Of a DNA stretch of 64,000 bases, positions 37,359-46,773 are shown in pieces. A program made the translations under genes and the position numbers. The notes beneath the pieces are model-generated. The model made no database searches and was not told the DNA's origin. It was given only the letters and a program-made list of their open reading frames with translations. Origin of the DNA: Franconibacter pulveris DSM 19144 (GTDB lineage: Bacteria > Pseudomonadota > Gammaproteobacteria > Enterobacterales > Enterobacteriaceae); the NCBI GenBank assembly GCA_000621185.1, contig KK211221.1:391347-455346 (forward strand), written 5' to 3'. Every line of letters starts with the position of its first letter. Positions within the stretch are counted from its first letter, which is position 1.

Positions 37359-40043
37359 ATGACCGAAGAACCGACGCGTCCGGACCCGGATCGCCTGTTA
37401 AGCCAGGCGAGCGACAGAACGCGGGGCAAACTCAAAATCTTCTTCGGCGCCTGCGCGGGCGTGGGCAAAACCTACGCCATGCTCCAGGAAGCCCAGCGCC
37501 TGCGCCAGCAGGGGCTGGACATCCTGGTGGGCGTAGTGGAAACCCATGGCCGCCAGGAAACGGCGGCCCTCCTTGAGGGGCTGGCTATCCAGCCCCTCAA
37601 GCGTATCCAGCATCGCAGCCGCACCGTGCAGGAGTTTGATCTCGACGCCGCGCTGGCGCGCCGCCCGGCGTTGATCCTGATGGACGAACTGGCGCACAGC
37701 AACGCGCCGGGCTCCCGTCACCCCAAGCGCTGGCAGGATGTGGATGAGTTGCTCAACGCCGGTATCGACGTTTTCACTACCGTTAATGTGCAGCATCTGG
37801 AAAGCCTGAACGACGTGGTGGGCGGAGTAACGGGCATTCAGGTGCGCGAAACGGTGCCCGATCCTTTCTTTGACGCCGCCGACGAAGTGGTGCTGGTGGA
37901 CCTCCCTCCCGATGACCTGCGCCAGCGCCTGCATGAAGGCAAAGTTTACATTGCAGGCCAGGCGGAGCGCGCCATTGAGCACTTCTTTCGCAAAGGCAAT
38001 CTGATCGCGCTGCGCGAACTGGCGCTGCGGCGCACCGCCGATCGGGTGGACGAGCAGATGCGCGTCTGGCGCGATAACCAGGGGCTGGAAAAGGTCTGGC
38101 ATACGCGCGACGCTATTTTGCTTTGCATCGGCCACGGCAGCGGCAACGAGAAGCTGGTGCGCACCGCCGCACGCCTTGCCGCTAAGCTCGGCAGCGCCTG
38201 GCACGCCGTCTATGTGGAAACGCCGCGGCTGCATCGCCTGCCGGAAAAATCCCGTCGCGCCATCTTAAGCGCGCTGCGCCTTGCCCAGGAGCTGGGCGCG
38301 GAAACCGCCACGCTCGCGGAAGCGGAGGAAGAGAAAGCGCTGCTGCGCTACGCGCGGGAACATAACCTTGGCAAAATTATCATCGGCAGGCGCAATCGCC
38401 GCCGCTGGTGGAACCGCGAAACCTTCGCCGAACGGCTGGCGCGCCATGCGCCGGACCTCGACTTGCTTATCGTCGCGCTCGATGACAAGCCTCTCGCCAG
38501 CGCGCCTAAGGCCCCGGACGCGCGCCCCTTTACAGAAAAGTGGCGCATACAAATTCGCGGCTGTCTCGTCGCCCTGCTGCTTTGCGCCTTAATCACGCTG
38601 GTGGCGAATCAGTGGCTTTCGGCCTTTGACGCCGCCAACCTGGTGATGGTCTATCTGCTGGGCGTGGTCATGGTCGCCCTCTTCTACGGGCGCTGGCCGT
38701 CCGTACTGGCGACGGTGATTAACGTCATCAGCTTCGATCTCTTTTTCATCGCCCCGCGCGGCACGCTGGCGGTCTCCGATGTGCAGTATCTGCTCACCTT
38801 TGCGGTGATGCTCACCGTCGGGCTGGTTATCGGCAACCTGACCGCGGGCGTACGCTACCAGGCGCGAATAGCGCGTTATCGGGAGCAGCGTACGCGCCAT
38901 CTTTATGAAATGTCGAAAGCGCTGGCGGTGGGCCGTTCGGCGCAGGATATCGCCGTGACCAGCGAGCGCTTTATCGACTCCACGTTTCATGCCCGCAACC
39001 TGATGCTGCTGCCCGATGAGCACGGTAAATTGCTGCCGCCTGTCGATACCGCCAGCATCAGCGCATGGGATGAGGCCATCGCCCGCTGGAGTTTCGATAA
39101 TGGTCAGCCAGCGGGCGCCGGCACCGACACGCTGCCCGGCGTGCCGTATCAGATCCTGCCGCTGCGCACCGCGCACAAAACCCACGGCCTGCTGATTGTC
39201 GAACCTTCAAGCCTGCGCCAGTTGATGATCCCGGAGCAGCAGCGTTTGCTGGAGACCTTCACCCTGCTTATCGCCAGCGCGCTTGAGCGGCTGTGGCTGA
39301 CTAAAAGCGAGGAGCAGGCGCGTATGGCGAGCGAGCATGAGCAACTACGTAACTCCCTGCTGGCGGCCCTTTCTCATGATTTACGCACGCCGCTTACCGT
39401 ACTTTTCGGCCAGGCGGAGATCCTGACGCTCGACCTCGCTTCTGAAGGCTCAAAACATGCCCTGCAGGCCAGCGCTATTCGCCAGCATGTGCTGAACACC
39501 ACGCGGCTGGTGAATAACTTGCTGGATATGGCGCGCATTCAGTCCGGCGGCTTTAATCTGCGCAAAGAGTGGTTGACGCTTGAGGAAGTGGTCGGCAGCG
39601 CGCTGAAAATGCTGGAGCCAGGCCTTGGCGGGCGGCATATTGAACTCGCGCTGCCGGACCCGCTGATGTTGATTTACGTCGACGGCGCCTTGCTTGAGCG
39701 CGTGCTGATTAATTTGCTGGAAAACGCCGTGAAGTATGCGGGCTCGGCGGCGCGCATCGGCGTACGGGCCAGCCGTCGGGACGAGCAACTGGAGCTGGAA
39801 GTCTGGGACAGCGGGCCGGGGATCCCACCGGGTCAGGAAGCGGCGATTTTCGCGAAATTTGCGCGCGGCAACAAAGAATCCGCCATTCCCGGCGTCGGGC
39901 TCGGTCTCGCTATTTGTCAGGCTATAGTTGAGGTGCACGGCGGCATCATTTACGCTAAAAACCGCCCTGAAGGCGGCGCAAGCTTCCACATCGTGCTGCC
40001 CCAGCAGCGCCCCCCTGAGCTGGATATTCACGAGGACATGTGA
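37359..40043 (+). CDS. kdpD: Two-component sensor histidine kinase KdpD
   Basis: KdpD senses potassium limitation and osmotic stress and controls KdpE. The 894 residues comprise an N-terminal KdpD domain with a Walker A motif (GACAGVGKTYAM), a Usp-like domain (about 250-370) and four membrane segments (about 400-500). A GAF-like region follows, and then a kinase core with the phospho-accepting SHDLRTPLT and the ATP-binding GPGIPPGQE and GVGLGLAI motifs. The ATG at 37359 gives the E. coli length. It overlaps kdpE by four bases. Confidence 0.97.
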   Translation: MTEEPTRPDPDRLLSQASDRTRGKLKIFFGACAGVGKTYAMLQEAQRLRQQGLDILVGVVETHGRQETAALLEGLAIQPLKRIQHRSRTVQEFDLDAALARRPALILMDELAHSNAPGSRHPKRWQDVDELLNAGIDVFTTVNVQHLESLNDVVGGVTGIQVRETVPDPFFDAADEVVLVDLPPDDLRQRLHEGKVYIAGQAERAIEHFFRKGNLIALRELALRRTADRVDEQMRVWRDNQGLEKVWHTRDAILLCIGHGSGNEKLVRTAARLAAKLGSAWHAVYVETPRLHRLPEKSRRAILSALRLAQELGAETATLAEAEEEKALLRYAREHNLGKIIIGRRNRRRWWNRETFAERLARHAPDLDLLIVALDDKPLASAPKAPDARPFTEKWRIQIRGCLVALLLCALITLVANQWLSAFDAANLVMVYLLGVVMVALFYGRWPSVLATVINVISFDLFFIAPRGTLAVSDVQYLLTFAVMLTVGLVIGNLTAGVRYQARIARYREQRTRHLYEMSKALAVGRSAQDIAVTSERFIDSTFHARNLMLLPDEHGKLLPPVDTASISAWDEAIARWSFDNGQPAGAGTDTLPGVPYQILPLRTAHKTHGLLIVEPSSLRQLMIPEQQRLLETFTLLIASALERLWLTKSEEQARMASEHEQLRNSLLAALSHDLRTPLTVLFGQAEILTLDLASEGSKHALQASAIRQHVLNTTRLVNNLLDMARIQSGGFNLRKEWLTLEEVVGSALKMLEPGLGGRHIELALPDPLMLIYVDGALLERVLINLLENAVKYAGSAARIGVRASRRDEQLELEVWDSGPGIPPGQEAAIFAKFARGNKESAIPGVGLGLAICQAIVEVHGGIIYAKNRPEGGASFHIVLPQQRPPELDIHEDM

Positions 40044-40717
40044 TTAGCGTACTGATTGTCGAAGATGAGAAAGAGATCCGCCGCTTTCTGCGCGCCGCGC
40101 TGGAAAGCGAAGGCTTGCGCGTTCATGAAGCGGAAACGTTGCAGCGCGGGCTGATTGAGGCCGCAACCCGCAAACCGGATCTGGTCATACTCGATCTTGG
40201 CTTGCCCGACGGCGACGGGCTGGATTTTATCCGCGATTTTCGCCAGTGGAGCCAGCGCCCGGTGATAGTGCTGTCAGCACGCAGCGAAGAGGAAGATAAA
40301 ATCGCCGCGCTGGATGCCGGGGCGGATGACTATCTGAGCAAACCCTTCGGCATCGGCGAGCTGCAGGCGCGGCTGCGCGTGGCGCTGCGTCGTCATGGCA
40401 GCTCAACCCCGGACGATCCGGCTTATCACTTTTCCGATATTCATGTCGATCTCGCTACACGGCGCATTCTGCGCGGCGAAGAAGAAATTCACCTGACGCC
40501 CATCGAGTTTCGCCTGCTGGCGGTGCTGCTGAATAATCACGGCAAGGTGCTGACGCAGCGGCAGCTTTTAAGCCAGGTCTGGGGCCCGAACGCCGTGGAG
40601 CATAGCCACTATTTGCGCATCTATATGGGCCACCTGCGCCAGAAACTGGAAAGCGATCCGGCGCGTCCGCGCCATCTGCTGACAGAAACGGGGATTGGCT
40701 ACCGCTTTATGCTGTAA
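40040..40717 (+). CDS. kdpE: Response regulator KdpE (GTG start)
   Basis: KdpE is an OmpR-family regulator of 225 residues. Its receiver domain has acidic residues in VEDEKE, the phospho-acceptor Asp in LDLGLPDGD (about residue 52) and Lys in SKPFG. The C-terminal winged helix has LTPIEFRLLAVLL and HYLRIYMGHLRQKL. The GTG start overlaps the kdpD TGA (GTGA), coupling translation. A terminator follows directly. Confidence 0.97.
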   Translation: MISVLIVEDEKEIRRFLRAALESEGLRVHEAETLQRGLIEAATRKPDLVILDLGLPDGDGLDFIRDFRQWSQRPVIVLSARSEEEDKIAALDAGADDYLSKPFGIGELQARLRVALRRHGSSTPDDPAYHFSDIHVDLATRRILRGEEEIHLTPIEFRLLAVLLNNHGKVLTQRQLLSQVWGPNAVEHSHYLRIYMGHLRQKLESDPARPRHLLTETGIGYRFML

Positions 40718-40725
40718 CGCCGACA

Positions 40726-40757
40726 TAAAAAAGGGAGCGACAAGCGCTCCCTTTTTA
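40726..40757. terminator. Bidirectional terminator, kdpE / pgm
   Basis: The stem GGGAGCG/CGCTCCC with loop ACAAG, extended by A/T pairs on both sides, lies between the convergent kdpE and pgm genes. Confidence 0.88.
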
Positions 40758-40768
40758 TATTCACCCCA

Positions 40769-42409
40769 TCAGGCGTTTTTCAACACTTCGCTGACGATCT
40801 CCACCGCTTCTTTCTCAATCTGCTTACGGTGTTCCGCGCCGAGGAAGCTTTCACAATAGATTTTGTACGCGTCTTCCGTGCCTGACGGACGCGCGGCGAA
40901 CCAGCCGTTGTCAGTCATCACTTTCAGCCCGCCAATGGAAGCGCCGTTGCCCGGCGCGGCGGTCAGGCGCGCCGTGATGGGGTCGCCCGCCAGCTGGCTT
41001 GCGCTGACCATTTCCGGCGACAGCTTAGAAAGCGCCGCTTTTTGCGCGGACGTGGCGGAAGCCTGCAGACGGTTATAGCTCGGCGCGCCGAAGCGTTCAG
41101 CCAGCTCATCATAATGCTGCTGCGGGTTTTTGCCGGTGACGGCGGTGATTTCCGCCGCCAGCAGACACATGATGATGCCGTCTTTATCGGTGGACCACGG
41201 CGTGCCGTCAAAACGCAGGAAAGAGGCGCCCGCGCTCTCTTCGCCGCCGAAGCCAAAGCTGCCGTCGTAAAGGCCATCAACGAACCATTTGAAGCCTACC
41301 GGCACTTCCACCAGCTTACGGCCGAGATCGTTCACCACACGGTCAATCATCGCGGATGAGACCAGCGTTTTACCGACAGCCACCTCGTTGCCCCACTGCG
41401 GACGATGCTGGAACAGATAGTTAATGGCGACCGCCAGATAGTGGTTCGGGTTCATCAGCCCCGCCGGGGTGACAATACCGTGACGGTCGTAATCCGGGTC
41501 GTTGGCAAAGGCCAGATCGAACTTATCACGCAGCGCCAGCAGCCCCGCCATCGCAGACTCAGAGGAGCAGTCCATACGGATAACGCCATCTTTATCAAGG
41601 TGCATGAAGCGGAAAGTCTGATCGACCTGATCGTTAACAATGGTCAGATCCAGCTTGTAGTGCTCCGCAATACGCTTCCAGTATTCGATACCGGAGCCGC
41701 CAAGCGGGTCAACGCCGAGCTTCAGGCCCGCTTTCTGGATAGCCGCCATATCGACGATATCCGCCAATCCTTCGACAAATGGCTGCACCAGGTCTTTTTC
41801 CTGAATGCGACCGCTGGCCCAGGCTTCGTCAAGCGGCAGGCGTTTAACCTCTTTCAGGTCGTTCGCCAACAGCGCGTTTGCGCGATCTTCCACCACTTTG
41901 GTTACGTTAGTATCCGCCGGGCCGCCGTTCGGCGGATTGTATTTGATGCCGCCATCTTCCGGCGGGTTGTGAGAGGGGGTAATGACAATGCCGTCCGCCT
42001 GAGCGCCGCCATTTTTGTTGTGAACCAGGATAGCGTTGGAAACCGCAGGCGTTGGGGTGTAACCATTGTTTTCCTGCACGATGATATCGACGCCGTTCGC
42101 GGACAGGACTTCCAGCACAGAGATAAAAGCGGGCTCAGAGAGCGCATGGGTATCTTTACCCACATAGCACGGGCCGGTAATGCCGTTTTTAGCGCGCTCT
42201 TCGGCAATGGCCTGGGCGATAGCCAGAATGTGCGGCTCGTTAAAGCTGTGACGTCCCGCGCTGCCGCGATGGCCGGAGGTCCCGAACTTCACCGCGTGCT
42301 CAACGTTGCCGACTTCCGGCTTCAATACGTAGTACTGCGCGGTAAGCTGCGCGACGTTAATCAAATCACTTTGTTGCGCGGGTTGACCCGCACGGTTATG
42401 CATTGCCAT
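40769..42409 (-). CDS. pgm: Phosphoglucomutase (alpha-D-glucose phosphate-specific)
   Basis: Pgm interconverts glucose-1-phosphate and glucose-6-phosphate. The 546 residues contain GTSGHRGSA (about 43), the catalytic serine in [11 protein letters not shown] (about 146), the metal-binding DPDYDRHG and the sugar-binding GEESAGAS. Length is identical to E. coli. It lies 24 bp after seqA, in the seqA-pgm operon. Unlike in E. coli, speF-potE does not separate it from kdpE. Confidence 0.97.
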   Translation of the reverse strand: MAMHNRAGQPAQQSDLINVAQLTAQYYVLKPEVGNVEHAVKFGTSGHRGSAGRHSFNEPHILAIAQAIAEERAKNGITGPCYVGKDTHALSEPAFISVLEVLSANGVDIIVQENNGYTPTPAVSNAILVHNKNGGAQADGIVITPSHNPPEDGGIKYNPPNGGPADTNVTKVVEDRANALLANDLKEVKRLPLDEAWASGRIQEKDLVQPFVEGLADIVDMAAIQKAGLKLGVDPLGGSGIEYWKRIAEHYKLDLTIVNDQVDQTFRFMHLDKDGVIRMDCSSESAMAGLLALRDKFDLAFANDPDYDRHGIVTPAGLMNPNHYLAVAINYLFQHRPQWGNEVAVGKTLVSSAMIDRVVNDLGRKLVEVPVGFKWFVDGLYDGSFGFGGEESAGASFLRFDGTPWSTDKDGIIMCLLAAEITAVTGKNPQQHYDELAERFGAPSYNRLQASATSAQKAALSKLSPEMVSASQLAGDPITARLTAAPGNGASIGGLKVMTDNGWFAARPSGTEDAYKIYCESFLGAEHRKQIEKEAVEIVSEVLKNA

Positions 42410-42433
42410 GGCCTGATCCTTCTGACGCTTGTG

Positions 42434-42976
42434 TTAGATGGTGCCGCAAACCTTTTCAATTAATTCCGCCGGGAACTGCATGGTCTGCATGATATGTTCG
42501 ATCATGCTGCATTTGCGGCCCGTATTCGTATTAGTAATAACCCAGTATGGCGTGCCCGGAACATGTTTGGGCTTGGTCTGGTTGCCGCTTTGCAGCAGCG
42601 TTTGCTCGTCACCGGCGAAATAGACGCGGGTGCGGCCATGCAGCGACTCGGTGGCTTCGGCAAACGCTTTTGCATCCAGTGAATAGAGTGTAGACAGCAC
42701 CAGCATGAAACGATTGACCGCTCGCTTCTGTTCTGCGTATTCGTCCGATAAAAGCAGCTCTCGCATAGCGCGAACGCGGTCTTTGGCAGGGTTCGCCGGC
42801 TTTTCGGCAACGGCCGCGCTGACAGGCGCGCTCTCTTTCGCCTGAGCGGCAGCGGCTTGCGAGCCGGCGGCAACTTTAAGCATGCGCCGTAAAATGTCGG
42901 ACGCGCTTTCGCCAATGTGCTGAGTATGGCTGGCAATGTAGCGATACAGCTCGTCATCAACTTCAATCGTTTTCAT
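42434..42976 (-). CDS. seqA: Negative modulator of replication initiation SeqA
   Basis: SeqA binds hemimethylated GATC sites and sequesters oriC after initiation. The 180 residues start with the oligomerising N-terminal domain (MKTIEVDDELYRYIASHTQ), continue with a charged Ala/Lys linker and end with the DNA-binding domain containing GRTRVYFAGDEQTLL and the NTNTGRK motif. The ATG at 42976 is the family start; an upstream in-frame start at 43054 adds unrelated residues. Confidence 0.97.
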   Translation of the reverse strand: MKTIEVDDELYRYIASHTQHIGESASDILRRMLKVAAGSQAAAAQAKESAPVSAAVAEKPANPAKDRVRAMRELLLSDEYAEQKRAVNRFMLVLSTLYSLDAKAFAEATESLHGRTRVYFAGDEQTLLQSGNQTKPKHVPGTPYWVITNTNTGRKCSMIEHIMQTMQFPAELIEKVCGTI

Positions 42977-43160
42977 CTTAATCCAGTGCAATATCTTTTC
43001 TGAATACAAGTCGTTGGGATTATAGAAGTAAAACCCAACAGCGGATAGCGTCACACCTGGAGGGGCGGCAAAAGTCGGAATTAACTGGCTCCTTGCAGCC
43101 GGACGGCAGAATGGTCAACATGATACCCTAACCTTTCAGATGCAAAAAAAGAACTTTGCC

Positions 43161-43928
43161 ATGAAATTGAATACCCGAATGCAATCTGCGCAACAACCGA
43201 ATAACAATTCGCCTGTCGTTTTGATTCACGGCCTGTTTGGCAGTCTGGATAACCTCGGCGTGCTGGCTCGCGATCTGGCGAAAGATCGCGATGTGCTGCA
43301 GGTCGATATGCGCAACCACGGTCTTTCGCCGCGTAGCGATGAGATGACGTATCCTGCAATGGCGCAGGATATCGTGGAAACGCTGGATGCCCACCAGCTT
43401 GATAACGTGGTGCTTATCGGGCACTCCATGGGCGGCAAAGCGGCAATGGCCGTGACCGCGCTGATACCGGAGCGCATCGTTAAACTGGTGACGATTGATA
43501 TAGCGCCTGTCGACTATCAGGTACGACGTCACGATGAAATTTTCGCCGCCATTCGCGCGGTAAGCGAAGCGGGCGCCGCGACGCGCCAGCAGGCGGCCGC
43601 CATTATGCGCGAGCGCCTCTCTGAAGAAGGCGTCGTTCAGTTTCTGCTGAAATCCTTCGCCGACGGTGAATGGCGTTTCAATGTGCCGACGCTCTGGGAG
43701 CAGTATGAGCACATTGTTGGCTGGCAGGAGGTGCCCGCCTGGCATGGTCCTTCGCTGTTTATCGCTGGCGGCGCTTCGCCTTACGTACAGGAAAATCACC
43801 GCGAGGCCTTGCTTAAGCAGTTCCCGGCGGCGCGAGCGCATGTCATTGCCGGCGCCGGGCACTGGGTGCATGCCGAAAAGCCTGAAGCCGTATTGCGCGC
43901 CATTCGTCGCTTCCTGGAAACTGATTAA
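43161..43928 (+). CDS. ybfF: Alpha/beta-hydrolase esterase YbfF
   Basis: YbfF is a 255-residue alpha/beta hydrolase with acyl-CoA thioesterase/esterase activity in E. coli. The nucleophile elbow GHSMGGKA and the catalytic histidine in GAGHWVHAEKP are present, with HGLFGSLDN forming the oxyanion-hole region. The ATG at 43161 gives MKLNTRMQ as in the family; an upstream ATG at 43140 would add seven residues. It is divergent from seqA. Confidence 0.95.
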   Translation: MKLNTRMQSAQQPNNNSPVVLIHGLFGSLDNLGVLARDLAKDRDVLQVDMRNHGLSPRSDEMTYPAMAQDIVETLDAHQLDNVVLIGHSMGGKAAMAVTALIPERIVKLVTIDIAPVDYQVRRHDEIFAAIRAVSEAGAATRQQAAAIMRERLSEEGVVQFLLKSFADGEWRFNVPTLWEQYEHIVGWQEVPAWHGPSLFIAGGASPYVQENHREALLKQFPAARAHVIAGAGHWVHAEKPEAVLRAIRRFLETD

Positions 43929-44057
43929 AAACAAGGCGACTGGCGCTAACATGCCGCTAACGCGTTGGCGCGCCTCGTTCCCTGATGTATGATGGCGCGC
44001 TGAATGACACCCGGGCATCCGCTCCGGCAGCCTGTTTCCCCTGTCAGTAGTCAAATC

Positions 44058-44339
44058 ATGGCCAAAGAACAAACGGACCGTACGACATTAGATCTGTTCG
44101 CGGACGAGCGTCGCCCGGGTCGCCCGAAAACCAATCCGCTGTCGCGTGACGAACAGTTGCGCATCAACAAACGGAACCAGCTCAAGCGCGACAAAGTTCG
44201 CGGGCTTAAACGTGTAGAGTTAAAACTTAACGCGGAAGCGGTTGACGCCCTGACGCAGCTGGCGCAGGCGCGCAACATGAGTCGCAGCGAATTGATTGAA
44301 GAAATTTTACTGGCGCAGCTCAAAGCACTGAATAGCTAA
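44058..44339 (+). CDS. ybfE: YbfE, LexA-regulated CopB-like DNA-binding protein
   Basis: The 93-residue product begins MAKEQTDRTTLDLFADERR and has a ribbon-helix-helix-like C-terminus (LNAEAVDALTQLAQARNMSRSELIEEIL). It is the E. coli YbfE family, reported there as SOS-induced. Its start at 44058 was chosen because the upstream in-frame extension (from 44004) is not conserved. No strong CTGT-N8-ACAG LexA box was visible; a degenerate match lies around 43917-43936. Confidence 0.9.
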   Translation: MAKEQTDRTTLDLFADERRPGRPKTNPLSRDEQLRINKRNQLKRDKVRGLKRVELKLNAEAVDALTQLAQARNMSRSELIEEILLAQLKALNS

Positions 44340-44494
44340 GGCCTTAAAACCCTTTTTCTTGTATGGAAATGTGTCAGAGTGTGCACCCCACCGTGATAGC
44401 TGTTTCCGCCCTCTTCTCTGTTCTGCTATGATTGCCCTATCTGTGGGCATTTCGCCACTACCATATCATTAGGATTCAAGAGGTTATTTTTCTC

Positions 44495-45025
44495 ATGGCA
44501 ATCGTAGGCATTTTTTTCGGCAGCGACACCGGCAACACCGAAAATATCGCAAAAGTTATTCAGAAACAGCTCGGGAAAGACGTTGCTGAAGTGCACGATA
44601 TTGCCAAGAGCAGCAAAGAAGATCTGGAAGGTTTCGATATCCTGCTGCTTGGCATCCCGACCTGGTACTACGGCGAAGCGCAGTGCGACTGGGATGATTT
44701 CTTCCCGACCCTTGAAGAGATTGACTTCAATGGCAAGCTGGTCGCGCTCTTCGGCTGCGGCGATCAGGAAGACTACGCGGAATACTTCTGCGACGCGCTC
44801 GGCACCATTCGCGACATTATTGAACCGCGCGGCGCCACTATTGTGGGTCACTGGCCGACGGAAGGTTATCACTTTGAAGCCTCTAAAGGTCTTGCCGATG
44901 ACGATCACTTCGTTGGCCTTGCCATTGATGAAGATCGTCAGCCGGAACTGACCGCTGAACGCGTCGAAAAATGGGTTAAGCAAGTTTCTGAAGAGCTGCA
45001 TCTGCAGGAAATCATTAACGCCTAA
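44495..45025 (+). CDS. fldA: Flavodoxin 1
   Basis: FldA is an essential FMN electron carrier (176 residues) for radical-SAM and reductive biosynthesis enzymes. The phosphate-binding loop GSDTGNTEN is at residues 9-17, the FMN-flanking [15 protein letters not shown] and [13 protein letters not shown] are intact. The ATG at 44495 gives the family N-terminus MAIVGIFFG. It lies upstream of fur, as in E. coli, and has its own terminator. Confidence 0.97.
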   Translation: MAIVGIFFGSDTGNTENIAKVIQKQLGKDVAEVHDIAKSSKEDLEGFDILLLGIPTWYYGEAQCDWDDFFPTLEEIDFNGKLVALFGCGDQEDYAEYFCDALGTIRDIIEPRGATIVGHWPTEGYHFEASKGLADDDHFVGLAIDEDRQPELTAERVEKWVKQVSEELHLQEIINA

Positions 45026-45030
45026 TCGTG

Positions 45031-45064
45031 AAACGGCGATAAATGTATTTTTTATCGCCGTTTT
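45031..45064 (+). terminator. Terminator of fldA
   Basis: A perfect 13-bp stem AAACGGCGATAAA / TTTATCGCCGTTT with a seven-base loop, followed by T, lies 5 bp after the fldA stop codon. Confidence 0.85.
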
Positions 45065-45190
45065 AGCTTCATTGATAGATAAAAGCGATAAAAATGATTG
45101 CTACAAATTTTTAACTTTCATCCGCATATCTGTACAATACCCTTCTGGATTATCGGGTAACGAGACGGCAAGCGCCGCGCTCGCCACGTT

Positions 45191-45283
45191 TTGAAAAGCA
45201 CTATTGCTGGACGCTTGCGGTTTTCATTTGGTCCTGTCAGTTCTATAATGAGTCGCATTCATCTTCAGCGCATCCGATCTTAA
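45191..45283 (+). CDS. Possible fur leader peptide (uof-like)
   Basis: The frame runs from TTG 45191 to TAA 45281-45283 (30 codons), with an internal ATG (45248) giving MSRIHLQRIRS. E. coli fur translation is coupled to a 28-codon upstream frame, uof, which is the RyhB target; this frame has the right size and position but no clear ribosome-binding site and I cannot confirm the match. Tentative. Confidence 0.3.
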   Translation: MKSTIAGRLRFSFGPVSSIMSRIHLQRIRS

Positions 45284-45324
45284 GCTCTCCGGAGCACACC
45301 GTTTAGCAACAGGACAGATTCCGC

Positions 45325-45771
45325 ATGACTGACAATAACACCGCATTAAAGAAGGCTGGCCTGAAAGTCACGCTTCCTCGACTGAAAATCCTTGAAGTGT
45401 TGCAGGAGCCAGTAAACCATCATGTCAGTGCGGAAGACTTATACAAGCGCCTCATTGACATGGGCGAAGAGATTGGTCTCGCGACCGTTTACCGTGTGCT
45501 GAATCAGTTTGACGACGCGGGTATCGTTACGCGTCATAACTTTGAAGGCGGCAAATCCGTTTTCGAACTGACTCAACAGCATCATCATGACCACCTGATC
45601 TGCCTCGACTGCGGCAAAGTTATCGAGTTTAGCGACGACTCTATCGAAGCGCGTCAGCGTGAAATCGCTTCTCGCCATGGCATTCGTTTGACTAACCATA
45701 GCCTCTATCTCTATGGCCACTGTGCCGATGGCGACTGCCGCGAAAACGAGCACGCGCACGACACAAAGTAA
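45325..45771 (+). CDS. fur: Ferric uptake regulator Fur
   Basis: Fur is the iron-responsive repressor of siderophore and iron-storage genes. The 148 residues hold an N-terminal winged helix (LPRLKILEVLQEP and the recognition helix in LATVYRVLNQFDDAGI), the metal-binding HHHDHLICLDCGKVIEF and a C-terminal GHCADGDCRENEHAH. Length is the same as E. coli Fur. A terminator follows. Confidence 0.98.
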   Translation: MTDNNTALKKAGLKVTLPRLKILEVLQEPVNHHVSAEDLYKRLIDMGEEIGLATVYRVLNQFDDAGIVTRHNFEGGKSVFELTQQHHHDHLICLDCGKVIEFSDDSIEARQREIASRHGIRLTNHSLYLYGHCADGDCRENEHAHDTK

Positions 45772-46106
45772 GCGAAAATAGCGTTCCGTTTTTGCTTTTT
45801 GTTAATAAGCCGACATAGTATGTCGGCTTTTTTTACACCTTTATCAGGCAGGCGCGACGCTAATAATCCATTTTTTTGATGCTTGCTATTTTAATATACT
45901 GGTCAAGAACTTATTTTATCTTATCTTTTTCTTACTTTTTATTTTCAGAAAAAGTAAATTATTTTACCATTCAATCAGTTACCCCCCTCAAGCGCCCCAT
46001 TCAGGCTTACAACGTCATTGGCCTGTCTTGCAGTAAAAAAATCAACTCTATTAGAATAGCCCCTCGTTATTTATTCCAATAATATACTTATACAAAGGTC
46101 GCCGTT
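45772..46106. other. fur to IprA-like gene spacer
   Basis: The first part holds the fur terminator (45807-45834). The remaining 270 bp are strongly AT-rich, with TATTTTAATATAC and TTATTTTATCTTATC tracts, and carry the promoter of the next gene. AAAGG at about 46095-46099 is its likely ribosome site. The AT content stands out against the surrounding backbone. Confidence 0.6.
45807..45834 (+). terminator. Terminator of fur
   Basis: The stem AAGCCGACA/TGTCGGCTT with a five-base loop is followed by a seven-base T-run, about 35 bp after fur. Confidence 0.92.
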
Positions 46107-46718
46107 ATGGTAATACCTCAGAAACCCCTTGCCGAAATTTATCGCCTGTCCGATATCTTTAATGGTTATGGCAACTGGTATCGCGCAGAAAAAAATACGT
46201 CTATTCCAACGCGTGAAGGCTTTGTTTGCATTATTCGCGGCGGCCTTTTTTCCGTATTGCGTAAAAGTGACAGATTACTGATTGAAAAATGTAGCGCCCC
46301 GTCTATTCTGGGCGTTGCGCGTAATCTTAATAATAAAAACTATTTCAGAATTCAGGCCGATGCTGAGTGCCACTATCAGCTCATTCCTTTTGATAAATTT
46401 CTGAGTGAAATAGAGAATCATCAGTGCCAACCACAGTTATATAAGGTACTGGCCTGGAACATCGACTTACTCTGCCATCGCGAAGAATTATTGCTTGGGC
46501 ATAATAGCTACCTCATGATTAAAGGTAATCTGGTCACGCTTGCCGCCATGGATGAATTTATGCGAAATAAGATTAACGTTGCCGATTATATCGTTAAGCG
46601 AACCAATCTTTCTCGCAGCATGGTGATGAAAACGTTGTCGCAGTTGCGGCATGATAATTATGTAGAAATAAGTAAAGGAAAATTAACCGCGCTGCGTACG
46701 CTGCCAGAAAGCCTGTAA
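46107..46718 (+). CDS. IprA/YaiV-like winged-helix regulator
   Basis: This 203-residue protein has a cNMP-binding-like N-terminal beta region (GFVCIIRGGLFSVLRKSDRLL) and a C-terminal winged helix. The C-terminal pattern HNSYLMIKGNL...DYIVKRTNLSRSMVMK...LRHDNYVEISKGKL matches the E. coli YaiV/IprA family, whose Salmonella member modulates peroxide resistance. The codon use is clearly more AT-rich than its neighbours, suggesting acquisition or a weakly ameliorated gene. It is absent from this position in E. coli K-12. Targets are unknown; the adjacent chiP operon is on the opposite strand and convergent. Confidence 0.78.
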   Translation: MVIPQKPLAEIYRLSDIFNGYGNWYRAEKNTSIPTREGFVCIIRGGLFSVLRKSDRLLIEKCSAPSILGVARNLNNKNYFRIQADAECHYQLIPFDKFLSEIENHQCQPQLYKVLAWNIDLLCHREELLLGHNSYLMIKGNLVTLAAMDEFMRNKINVADYIVKRTNLSRSMVMKTLSQLRHDNYVEISKGKLTALRTLPESL

Positions 46719-46734
46719 GCTTTTGCTGAAAGAT

Positions 46735-46767
46735 AAAAAAAGCCCGCCATCAGGCGGGCTTTTTTTT
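46735..46767. terminator. Bidirectional terminator, IprA-like gene / chitobiase
   Basis: The stem AGCCCGCC/GGCGGGCT with loop ATCA has A- and T-tracts on both sides and lies between two convergent genes. Confidence 0.9.
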
Positions 46768-46773
46768 ACGGGA

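Larger units (their letters stand above)
45026..45324. promoter_or_regulatory. fldA-fur spacer: terminator, fur promoter, fur leader
   Basis: After the fldA terminator (45031-45064) the sequence is AT-rich, with a probable fur -10 box TACAAT at 45133-45138. A 30-codon frame at 45191-45283 (TTG start, internal ATG at 45248) precedes fur by 41 bp and may correspond to the E. coli upstream leader uof. CGGAG at about 45289-45293 and ACAGGACAG before the ATG are weak ribosome-site candidates for fur. Confidence 0.6.
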
